64,000 bases of DNA from Alectoria sarmentosa (taxonomy: Eukaryota; Ascomycota; Lecanoromycetes; Lecanorales; Parmeliaceae). Shown here piece after piece: positions 54,577 to 64,000 of the stretch; the first letter of the stretch is position 1, and every line of letters begins with the position of its first letter. The position numbers were made by a program, and so were the translations under genes. The notes under the pieces are model-generated. The model did not search any database. It was not told where the DNA came from and saw only the letters and a program-made list of their open reading frames with translations. Where the stretch lies: NCBI GenBank assembly GCA_009733775.1, contig WOGZ01000029.1, forward strand, positions 124,001-188,000, read 5' to 3'.

Positions 54577-57500
54577 GTTGGCGGTATTAGATGTAATATA
54601 AATGTAGGGAGAGGGAGTGTATTAAGGGGTATGCAGTAGACAGTGAATGAAGGAAGGAACAACAGCCGAGGAAGCGAGTGACTCGACTGTTGATGCAAGA
54701 AAGCAATAGTAGACAAACAAGAGAGGCAGGTTTGAAGATCCAGGAGAGAGGAAAAAAGCCCTTGGGGATGGGCGGCAAGTTGATATAAGAGCAACATGAG
54801 CATTCTGGCCCCATTCGCGGGTTGGGAGAGGCAGTTGTGTATTGTTACAAACACTCGATTTGTTGGAGGAAGTTTGCACCTCGTTAGACCAATGAAAGCC
54901 TCCTGGTGCCGGACCAAAGGTCTCGGCCAGGGGTGAAAGGTTGGTTCTTTGGAGGGAGAGGTCTGAAAGGGGAGTCAGGGAGAGGACAAACGGAGCTTCC
55001 CAAGCGGCGTTATGAAACCGGGTGAGGTGAGTAGTCAGGTACGTGCGCGGCTGGGTTTGCCAGTTTGGACGGTGGAGGAAGGCGTAAATGTGTTAGAAAG
55101 AGGTATCGTCGGCGAGACGCTAGACATGAATGCCCCTGTTTCACCTGTGCACTCTTTCTACTTCTCCCTCTTCCTCTTCCTCTTCCTCTTCCACTTCATT
55201 TTCATTTTCTTCTTTCCGTGTACGGGACTGCGGACTGCAGACTGCAGACTGCCGGAGGAGGAGTGACTTGGACATGAGTTCGTGTGGATAGATAGATAGA
55301 TAGGTACAAGGTAGTGAGGATGTGAAGGATCTGCTGCAAGCAATACGATGACGACGACGATGATGATGATACGGCCGATGATGATAATGTCCGTGATTAT
55401 TAGTTCGAGCATCAATTTCCCCCTGGACGCTCTGGAGCCTCCAAAACTTAAAGTATCTTAGCCACGCGCCTGCATTCGCCTAAAAATATATCTCACCCTA
55501 AAGTTTCTTAAGGTACCTTTTAGGTACCTAAAGTAAGTCCGTACTTCAAGTTCGTACTTGAAGTTCGTAAGCAAAAGGAGGAGATCCGGGGAATGCATTA
55601 GTGCCCCACGACCCTCGGACAGCTCTAATTCCTGCCAAGATTCCTCCACAGCCTCTCCACCTGGTCACAAACCCTGTATAACTACTACCTACCTACATAT
55701 GTATAGCCAGGTGCTGTTGTCTTGTTGTGTTATTGTCCTCTGGAATTTGCTCTTGTGGATTGTCATCTTGAATAGATACTGCAAGTGTCAAGTCATGGAT
55801 GGTGGTGGTGATACATCTGGTGATCCAGTCCAAACTGTGGCCTGAACTCTGAGACGCCAAGACTGCCCTTAATCCCAACTACCTTACCTACCTTACCTAC
55901 CTTAGTTGCCGCATCCCGATGGTCTGAAACTCAGGAGAGAAAGCGATTCGCTCGCCGCAACCGCAGCCATCCTTGTGCAGCCCTCCATCACCATTAGGCC
56001 AATGGGTCGATGACTTCTTATACTACTGGACTGCATAGTCTTGGAGTGACCGTTGAAGGAAACATGATACATGCCGTCAGCGTGCCAACAGGCCGGCGCC
56101 GCACTTTCCATTGCAAAGAGGCGAGGTGCCAAGACCCTCAAAAGTGTGGAATTACGAGTAAGTTCCAGGTAAAGAGCACCAACTTTTAGCTTGACTATCC
56201 TCCTCACACTACTCATCGTCACAGATCCGTGTCCATTCACGCCTGTCCTGGCCAACATTGAATACAGGCTACCGAGGGAAGTTGGCTTCTCATGTTGCAA
56301 AAAAGAGCTCATAGATTCCAGAGTTCAGAGTGCAGACTACCGCTGATCGAGCTCTCATGTGGACCTGCGGAGATTGATTGCCGAACAGCAGCAGCCATCT
56401 CTTGCCAGAAAGGACACTGGCCCGTTTTGCTACACCCTCACAGAACCAAATGTAAATGACTTTTAATACTTCTTTCAATGCCCCTTCCGCATTCACATAT
56501 CGATCTCACTTTTGCTTCCATAGCCTTTCCATGTAACGGAGCACACCGCCGACGCCGGAAATTAAATGTCAACGCATCCGAAGAGTGTATGTAGGAGCGA
56601 ATAAGTACACAAATAAGCCTCGGAAAAGAGAGCATGTTTCTTGAGAGACGCTGACTGCAGATGTCCAAATGACGCGGAGTGTACTCTAATTGCACTTCTT
56701 GACGACGGTAATATTCGAGCAGTGAAAAAATGCCAAAGAAAGTTGTGCAATCAAATAACCGCAAAATAACCCAAAATCTGACATGCAGAAGTTCCAAAAT
56801 CCCTCACGGTTCTGGAGATTTCAGCAGTCGGATCCGTTTTCTGCATAATTGGTTCTCTTTCTGCAGGACTGCTTTGAGATGGAGAGAACTTCACATGTAC
56901 TGAAGATACTTGTTAATGGGTTTTGGGATCTTTCACGCAAAAAAATATATTCTCGACCGCAAGATTGCGGAGTATTTACTTGCGTGGAAAAGGACTTTGT
57001 AAGGTGACTCCTAATGGGGCTGGTGACTTGGTATAATGGTTGTCCGAGGAAGGGTACAAGTAGCAAAAAGGGATATAGAGTACAACACATCTCCCCCGAG
57101 CCAAGTTTTTGTCCTCATTCGGATTCCTGACTCGGGCGCTGTCGACACTTTGTGTCCGTGTCCGAGGTCTTTGCCATTGGTGTGGATGGAAGCTTTCCTG
57201 TAGAGACTCTGACTTTACATTGCCAACCTGCTTGCTTCGGCATCCAAACATACTTGAACTGCTGCATTCGTGACTTTGTCGCAGGCCTTGAATTCCAGAC
57301 TTTGGAAGTCTGGCAGGCAGACGTTGGCAATCTTCGTCATATGAACGTCAGAAGCATTGGAATATTTTACGGTAAGATACTATTCCCTTCCCACAGGGCC
57401 TGCAGCTGCCAAACCTTTCCTGGGTCTCCAGTCCACATTCAATTGGTACGATCCGTATATCCGTAATGGCGGTCGACCATTTTTGGTCAAAGGCCAAGAA

Positions 57501-58240
57501 GAGAGAAACCCGGACTCATCTCCCATCCTTTTGGTTGCTGGCTGCCGTGGTGGCCTGCTTGAGGCGGGAATTGGATTTAGCGCATCTCTTCTTCAAGCAC
57601 CAAAGCAAATTAGAACTACCCAAGGTAGAGTACTGACTTCGATACTCCCCTCTCGCGTAAACAAAGACAAGACAACACATCAAGAGAGATCAGCCTTTCT
57701 ACCAATGGCACAGTCTTTCCTTGTTTGACTGACTACGGTGTCCATCATGTCCTAGTGGCGCTTTGCTTCCAGAGCTATTCCTCATCTGCCAAGTAAAGAA
57801 TGTCAACATCGCCATGACAGGGAACAATAATATGCTGCTGAAAGACTTTGACCAGGAAGTAAGAGTACTTGATAAGCAATTGCCTGCAGACATCCTGCGG
57901 GGATTTCTTTTCGCAAGTAGATGAAAAAGGCTTGGGCAGCAGCATGACATTCTAGCTCGTCCTACGTATGCTTGCATGATGCAATCGTTCCTCATCAATA
58001 GCATCCACGTTGCTTGCACTCTGCTTCTTGTGGCCAGCCGCGTGAGCCGGGTCCCTTTGTCCCGTCAAGAACAAGAAGCACAGGCCTAGCCTCGAGAAAG
58101 AATGCAATTCTCCTGACTATGTAGAGGCGCCTTGGTGGATTGGCTAACCCATCTAGCCTGCGATTTCTTCCGCTTCCTTCTCCCTCTGTCGAGCTTGGCC
58201 CTGGTGTGTGTCCATCCATACTGGCTTCCCTCCTCGACCT
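54577..58240. other. 3.7-kb gene-poor region
   Basis: The first part is the promoter of the mucin-like gene. CTCTTCC repeats (55164-55195), a GACTGCAGACTGC repeat (about 55229-55252) and a CTACCTTACCTAC repeat (about 55880-55902) occur. Open frames at 55902-56312 (-) and 57152-57728 (+) have no family likeness and no clear splice pattern. No gene is called. Confidence 0.45.
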
Positions 58241-59736
58241 CTACCTGTCATCAGTCTCTCTGGTACGCGCAGCATGGCTCAACACAGCCTTCTCACGCTC
58301 CTCTCTCTTTAGCTCTTGAGCTAAGGAACCATCCTTCGTGTATTGGCCCCTTCCCCCTTGCTGCTGCTCCGATGCGCCAGCCTCTCGCATCCCCGCCTCC
58401 ACCTGTTCGATGGGTGCACCAGCCAGGGCGGTGGTCGTTCGTGGAGCATTTGAGGACGTGGTGGGAGCGTCATCATCCAGGGCAGCAATTTCCGCTTCGG
58501 TAAGCAGCCGCTCCTTTTCTAGACGAACCTCTTTGCCACGTTTGTGGCAGTACCAGAAGACGAAAAGAAGGACTTTGCATACACGTTAGCAAACGGAATC
58601 CACGCATGGAAAATCAAAGAATCTTGGGACAAACGCGAATGAGATAATTGAAGAGCGTACCGAATAGAGCAAGCGAGTAGAGCACGTTCATGCCCAAAAA
58701 CGCGGGAAATCTGAGCTTTAAAAAGTTCATGATCGCCTTCAGCATGCCAGCCACAGCACCGGGCTTCGTGACCAGGTCTTTCAGACTCGGTACCCTGACC
58801 TTCAATCCTGCCTTCGACGCACCACTAGCAGCCATGTTCGCATACTTGGAACTCAGGCCATGCTTTTCAGCAGCGGCCGCAAGCATCTCTGGCCCAATCG
58901 ATTTGGTCATCTTTGACGGGAGTTGTTCGACAAGTTTCTGAAGCCATGGTGGAAGATGGGTGTACGTGCGCTGGATCTGGTCTTCGGAATTCGTGAGAAG
59001 GGATTCGAGGTCACCATAGGCAGTAGGTACGCCATTTGTAAGGTCTTTAAGGACGAGGGTGAACCTGAAGAACGGTCATGATTCTGATACAAGGTACCGG
59101 GTGGGAAGTGAATGGAGGTACAGACTTGCGGAGGAGCTCTTGAGATTCTTTCGAAAGAGAGAACACGCGGTTGTTGACTGCTGCCAGATTTAATTGCTCT
59201 AGGACGGAGGTCATTTCCTCTTCTTCTTTCCTCGCTTCAGGATCAGAGACGGTGTGATCCTCATTGGGCTGAGCATCAGCTGCTTTCAAGCCCTCTGCCG
59301 CGCTCATCAGGTCTGTTGCTGTAGCTTCTTTGTTTTTGCGCTTGACATCTCTGCTGTCTCTTCGTAGAAAGCTCCACTTTGATTTCTTACCCTCCTTTTG
59401 CTTTCCTTCCGCATTTCCTTGGTCAATTTCGTCGGGTTCGGCGGTGGTGAGGACGTTATCTGGGGTGTCTGGGACGTCTGGTAGAGGAATGTTTTGCGAT
59501 CCGTCAAAGAGCGCGATTTGCGCATTGTTGCCTTGGGTCTCGCCCACTTGGGGAAGATCTTGGGGACGCGCAGGCAAAGGTGGAGCAGGACGTTCAGGCA
59601 ACTCTGGTGGTGTACCCTCAGTCTCTATGCGTGCAAGGAATGCTTCGTCCTCTTCATTCAGAACAGGAGTCTCGACTTGTGTCGGAGGCGCTGGTGACTT
59701 GGATCTAGCTCGCTTGGAGCTGAGGTATTGCATCAT
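58241..59736 (-). CDS. uncharacterised membrane-anchored protein with acidic, proline-rich N-terminus
   Basis: Exons 59126-59736, 58661-59064 and 58241-58572 give 448 residues. No known domain is recognised. The first 200 residues are acidic and disordered, with a PELPERPAPPLPARP SH3-ligand-like run and a charged KQKEGKKSKWSFLRRDSRD segment. The middle is better conserved in look: TSVLEQLNLAAVNNRVFSLS, FTLVLKDLTNGVPTAYGDLE, LPPWLQKLVEQLPSKMTKSI and GPEMLAAAAEKHGL. One strong membrane helix (FLGMNVLYSLALF|VLLFVFWYC) follows at about residues 325-350. A Glu/Lys-rich coiled-coil tail ends in VLSHAARTRETDDR. Intron 2 (58573-58660) ends in AAG. An ER or mitochondrial outer-membrane adaptor is possible; this is inference. 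Confidence 0.75.
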
Positions 59737-60581
59737 CTTGGCGGTAGTTTTAAGGAAAGTTGTTTGTAGTAGGAAGAGTGTGAGAGACTTAAGTAGGAGG
59801 ACAATGAAGGCTGCTAAAGATGGTTACGAGCATGGTAAGGGGAAGAGTTTGATCTTGATTGACACTGAGTGGTTTCTGGTTTCTGGTTTCTGGTTTCTGG
59901 AATCTGGAATCTGGAATCTGGAACCTCGAACCCCACTACTCGTCATTGAGCAGGCGACGCGGGCAGGGATCACGTGCCAAAGCCAAAGTACCTTATGAAT
60001 TATTGGATCTTGCTTCAACACTTCACTCGTCACCAAAGGTTTTTTTCTTTTTTTCTTCATCTTATTCATGTCATTACATATTTCTGAGAGCAATAATCTC
60101 AATGTCCTTGGCGCAGTCATCGCCATTGCTAAACAATTGACCATTAATTATTATGCTGTTCTTTCCGAGTCCCTTTGGAATGCTAAATAAAAGATACAAT
60201 GACACTCCAGGTTTCAGGTCGAATCTTGGCCACGGTCTGCAGCAAGCCGACGAACACGCCCGGCCTTTTTCTTCAACTTGTTTCGTTGATAATCTGACCG
60301 AGTCCAGCAGAAGGCTGGCAAAGTACGAGACCTCCGCGCGCCCACATGCACCTGTACTTGCAGCACGAGTTGTACGAGTAGCCAGAGCCATACCATTCAC
60401 GTATTGCTTCTGCAACTCGGGCATTTACATTAATGCATCCATCGACCATTTTTAGAGGTCTCATCTCTGAATCCTATTCATCACCTAGCTATCAAGGTAG
60501 TAATCGCATTCTGTTTGGGAAAATTTTCTCATTTCCCAACTTTCATTAGCTGGCCGTTGGGAGCTCTGTTGCGTACTACAA
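59737..60581. other. intergenic
   Basis: These 845 bp hold the promoter of the membrane-protein gene and the TTTCTGG repeat. No gene was seen. Confidence 0.45.
59872..59922. repeat. 7-bp tandem repeats TTTCTGG and AATCTGG
   Basis: About four TTTCTGG units are followed directly by three AATCTGG units. This is a minisatellite in which one base pattern spread in two versions. Confidence 0.85.
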
Positions 60582-61863
60582 TTGCAAGCAACATTTTACC
60601 CATCTTGTCGTATACCCTCAACTCATCCTAGAGTGTTGTATTGTCCACTGGTCTCCACCTTTGCCCACACAGCTACTTTCTTTTCTCAATTCATCAACAG
60701 AACTTTCACTTCGTTCAAAGACCTGTGCCTGGAAGACATCACCAAATCTCTAGACAGTCTTGATTGGACTTCAGACAGGACAAGCGATTATCGACGACTG
60801 GCGGACAGCCTGAGTGTCATATTCTCGGTCGCGGAGATGAGAGACACCGCCGCGAAAGGCCTTAGGCCAGAAGTAGGAAAGGACTCGGAATGTCTTGTAA
60901 GACAGATGTTTCTCTTTCTGTCTGGTTTCTTGTCGGCAAATTCTTGCTTCGTGATGCTGACAATCACCCTCCAGGACTCGGGTACCATTGCCCGTAGACA
61001 AGACTTCCTACCGCTTCTATCCGATGTCCCCCAGCAACGTCAAACAAAGCCTGTCTCCACCGACGAGTCTTCTATTCCACCTGCTCTAAGGAATCTCAAC
61101 GAAAAGCGACTTGATCTTCCGAAAGGTGGACATGCAACAGGGCATACCTTCCTTCCCCTGCTTCCCGGTCATGGCATCGATTCTTCAAAACGAGAAGTCC
61201 CTAATCACGGTACAAATACAGGATCTTTCCCTCCGAGATTATCGTCGGCGGGTGCGCTGAACGCCAAGCGGCCTTCGCAAGAGCATCGAGAGCATCTCGC
61301 GGAAGTCGCTGCGCAGGAGAACCACGTACGCCAGGCTCGATCAGCGCCTGTGAATTGCTACGAATGGCCGCTGATCATCAATGGTGTCTACTAGGGAGAG
61401 GGACCGTTACCACCATGTCAGATTGAAGACAACGCGTCGCCGGCTGAGCCCAGACCATACGCTTGGCCTCATCATTCTTCATCCGGCGCGTTCCGTAGAG
61501 AATGGCGATCGACAGCCTGGCCCAAGTGGAAAAGAAGCAGTGGAGAATGCTGCAAAAAGGGAAGAGAAGGTTGAGGGGTTCAAGTCAGATGACAAAAGCA
61601 CTATTGAGTCGAGAGTGACGGATAGCCTCTCCGCCGAACGTCAACGCAGTGAGATGCCTGAAAGTTGGTATACCTGGACTCAGGAGACACTGGATAAGAA
61701 GAGAAAGGCTCTCGAGAAAGTGGCTTGTGAGACGAACTTCGTGCGGGGCAAGATCAGGCTTGAGAGAGTAAGAATGGGGCTTCTGAAATTGAAGGCGCAA
61801 GAGCCGCCTTGGTGCCGTGGCAGTTCTCTAGACCATATTAACGTCGACAACAGGAACAAATAA
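60582..61863 (+). CDS. hypothetical coiled-coil protein, exon structure tentative
   Basis: The frame 60582-61394 (270 codons) is open. It contains DITKSLDSLDWTSDRTSDYR, LADSLSVIFSVAEMRD and a Pro/Ser-rich middle, ending in a helical EHREHLAEVAAQENH. A possible donor (GTACGC) follows at 61326. A second open frame to 61863 reads SLSAERQRSEMPESWYTWTQ, ETLDKKRKALEKVACETNF and RGKIRLERVRMGLLKLKAQE, a clear charged helix. The join is not certain: acceptor CCGTAG near 61499 gives the wrong phase for this frame. Both parts look coding by composition, and no family is recognised. Confidence 0.4.
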
Positions 61864-62543
61864 TGGTCTAGATTGCAGCATGAAATCAATCCCTTTCTTA
61901 TCTACTTCTGATTCTTCATGCCTCTGCCATGGACTGGCGCCTTTCGAGTGGATGATTTGCCTGCAAGAACGAGTACCTGAATAAGACAGTTCTATCTATC
62001 AACAATCGCTCAGGAAATTCAATGACAAAACACCATGACCATATATGGGTAGGGATAGCTCCCTGGACTGGGAATCGCTTACCACTGTGCAGGCGTACCA
62101 GGTCGGATTGAGCTAGCTGAAGATGGTGGTTCGGATCCGTTCTGAGCCTCATTTTTTTTTTTTTTTTTTTTTGATATGGGCATCCATTTTTCGCTTGTGA
62201 AGTCAACAGCGGTTTGGGCTTCAAAATACGGTATGATTCACAGACTTCGGCTTCGTGGCAGACGGAAAAGTGATTGGACGACAAGCCCAGAAGATCCTTG
62301 GGTCTGTTTGAAGTTTTGTTTGCTTGCCTTGGTGCTCGCGCTCAAATTCATGGCGGGGCACTGAGAGATTTGGTATCTCGGCTAACAATATGCCCAAAGT
62401 GAATGCTATCGTTTTTCCCGAACAACTCGGAATTCGTATATATACAGTCGTACACTAAATACACACGTTCACGGCGATACTTGAGGTACCTTGGGAGACC
62501 TGAGAAGCTCGCAGCCAATTTCGCGCGTTTCATGGCCAGATCC
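61864..62543. other. intergenic with poly(T) tract
   Basis: A run of 21 T lies at 62152-62172. Nothing else was recognised in these 680 bp. Confidence 0.5.
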
Positions 62544-63947
62544 TCATCTGCGAGAGACACAGAGTGATCCAGGTTCACTGGCCGAAACATCGCCACCCTC
62601 CTGGCCTTCAGGGATTAAGCCTGGCACCATTGCTATAGCCCCCTCCATGTCACTTTTGTTGTACAAGAATAGCCCCTGCACAGCTGCTGCGCTTGTGCTT
62701 CTCGCAGGGAGTGCTTTCTCCTCATTGTCGGGATTGATCAATCCAAGCTGCTCCAAACGCTCCAGGAATCGAGCCTTGAAGATGCCTTGCTCATCAAATT
62801 CACCATAAAAGCGGTCCCACATGTTAGCCATTTGCCATTTTGTAGCTTCGCCAAGTCTGACTGCCATATCAACCCTCCCTGGTCGTACAAGAGCACTGTC
62901 AAGCCGGTCCACATAGTTCGTGGTCAAAAACACAATCCGCTCCTCAGAACTCGCCACACCGTCCAATGCGTTGAGCAGGCCGGAAAATGTGACATTCGCG
63001 CCACGATAGCCATCATCATCGGTCTGGGTCCTTCGAGTACCAAATGCTGCATCAGCATCTTCGAGCAGCACTAGTGTTCTTCGGGGTATGATCGTAAGGA
63101 GGTGGTTTAGTCGGTCATCCGTCAAGCCTCGCTCGCTTAGGTTCAGCATGGCAATGTTGTAGTCTAATTCTCCAGCTAAAGCCCGGATAAATGAGCTCTT
63201 TCCACTGCCTGGTGGTCCATGTAGCAGGTACCCTCTTCGATACGGTACGCCTCGATCGTAGTACCATCTTGCACTGCCCAAAAAGCCTTTCACATCGGAA
63301 AGAATGCGCTCTTTTATCCCCTTGTCCAGAATGACAGACTCAAGGGGTCTCTTCTGGCGAGGCTCACCAAACTTCTCCCAAGATGTAGCCCTGGCCTGAT
63401 AGACGATCGTCTTGCCTTCGGAAAATTGCAGCGCCAGTTGATGTGCTTCCGAAAAGATACCCTCAAATATATTGCGCTGTGAGTAGAGTGTCGTGAGCGT
63501 GATTGTCTCCCACGGGATACCTGTGTTGTGGTTCATGGATCTCGTTTCACGCACGCGATTGACCATAAGAAACGCATTTCGATATCGAATGATATGCTTT
63601 CCAGGGCCCGGAATGAGCGTAAACTCGGTCTGGACCGATCCATTGGGACGCTCGACCTTCTCGGTTTCTATAGCAAGGTGATGGATTCTGGGGGTGAAGC
63701 GGCGCATCAGAGACTCTGTGAGCCTGGCTTTGCCCAATTTTTCATTGCTGAGAATGGCAGGCCGAGACGAGGATGGCAGCTGACTGCGTTGATGAACGGT
63801 CATCCAGTATAGGAACCAAGGATAGGATTCATCTTTGACATTGATCTCCACGTCGACGAGTAGACGTCTCTTGACAAGACTTGCACCATGGCGAACACCT
63901 TTCTGGCCAAGTGCAAGAACGGCACCAAATCCAGCAAGACCGAGTCC
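62544..63947 (-). CDS. BCS1: Mitochondrial AAA chaperone BCS1, partial (5' exon off window)
   Basis: Bcs1 translocates the folded Rieske iron-sulfur protein across the inner membrane during complex III assembly. The large exon 62544-63947 begins at an acceptor (TTGCAG) and reads GLGLAGFGAVLALGQKGVRH (membrane segment). The BCS1 N-terminal domain follows (VKDESYPWFLYWM, IPWETITLTTLY). The AAA core has GVPYRRGYLLHGPPGSGKSS (Walker A), LVLLEDADAAF (Walker B), VTFSGLLNALDGVAS, FLTTNYVDRLDSALVRPGRV (sensor and arginine finger) and GEFDEQG in the C-terminal helix. The first exon with the start lies beyond about 63990 or off the window. A copy with 465 residues here fits the family length. Confidence 0.92.
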   Translation of the reverse strand, partial: GLGLAGFGAVLALGQKGVRHGASLVKRRLLVDVEINVKDESYPWFLYWMTVHQRSQLPSSSRPAILSNEKLGKARLTESLMRRFTPRIHHLAIETEKVERPNGSVQTEFTLIPGPGKHIIRYRNAFLMVNRVRETRSMNHNTGIPWETITLTTLYSQRNIFEGIFSEAHQLALQFSEGKTIVYQARATSWEKFGEPRQKRPLESVILDKGIKERILSDVKGFLGSARWYYDRGVPYRRGYLLHGPPGSGKSSFIRALAGELDYNIAMLNLSERGLTDDRLNHLLTIIPRRTLVLLEDADAAFGTRRTQTDDDGYRGANVTFSGLLNALDGVASSEERIVFLTTNYVDRLDSALVRPGRVDMAVRLGEATKWQMANMWDRFYGEFDEQGIFKARFLERLEQLGLINPDNEEKALPARSTSAAAVQGLFLYNKSDMEGAIAMVPGLIPEGQEGGDVSASEPGSLCVSRR

Positions 63948-64000
63948 CTGCAAAGTTTGTCAGCGCTTTGGGAACCCCATCTTCGTAGTTCTGGCATACT

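Noticed and set aside
60896..61000. GTAAGA...CGTAG as an intron of the coiled-coil gene
   Set aside because: Removing it puts the downstream helix out of frame, and the region is already open.
62152..62172. Long T run as Pol III terminator or poly(A) tail of a retroelement
   Set aside because: No tRNA, 5S or retroelement sequence is seen next to it.

Overview
The window is nuclear DNA of a filamentous ascomycete (Pezizomycotina). The evidence is short GT-AG introns with CTGAC or CTAAC branch sites, fungal gene families (PER1, WBP1, PET191, RTA1-like, BTB proteins) and a 7.7-kb AT-rich block that looks RIP-mutated. A leotiomycete is plausible but is not proved by the sequence. Exon structures were worked out by hand: homologous protein segments were joined in frame across introns. 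Almost all recognised genes close to a whole number of codons.

Layout, left to right: a MaoC-type hydratase cut by the left edge (-); a NADAR N-glycosidase (+); PRMT1 (-); a tRNA-Ala gene carrying three insertions; a TA-flanked MITE; PER1 (+); N-acetylglucosamine-phosphate mutase PCM1 (+); the divergent ribosome-biogenesis pair RRP3 (-) and SSF1 (+); a BTB protein (-); a decayed stretch with a possible HET remnant; a 1001-residue disordered protein (+); V-ATPase subunit VMA16 (-). The AT-rich block (about 22.2-29.9 kb) holds a RIP-degraded Tad1-like LINE on the minus strand. Then follow EMC1 (+), an SDR (+), a barwin/expansin-like secreted protein (-), RNA 3'-phosphate cyclase (+), a duplicated-module secreted protein (-), PET191 (-), WBP1 (-), the complex I 9.5-kDa subunit (+), a steryl-ester hydrolase/lipase (+), an RTA1-like membrane protein (+), a GPI-anchored mucin-like protein (-), an unknown membrane protein (-), a tentative coiled-coil gene (+) and BCS1 (-), cut by the right edge. 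There is no biosynthetic cluster. The genes are housekeeping (ER folding, glycosylation and GPI maturation, ribosome assembly, mitochondrial assembly, vacuolar acidification) mixed with cell-surface and secreted proteins.

Two signals stand out. First, the tRNA-Ala(UGC) at 5018-5213 folds perfectly only if two GT-AG, spliceosomal-looking introns (51 and 52 nt, both starting GTGAGT) are removed in addition to a normal 37/38 tRNA intron. Second, at least six introns of 127-170 nt, lying in five unrelated genes on both strands, share blocks of sequence such as AGACAT..TT.CGGGAGC, GACCTGTCTTGYAACTC and ACTGACTCCGAAA. They look like introner-like elements, that is, introns that have multiplied. The window also has unusually many AAG 3' splice sites, two GC-AG introns and two introns bounded by 5-nt direct repeats, so intron gain and splice-site relaxation is a common theme.
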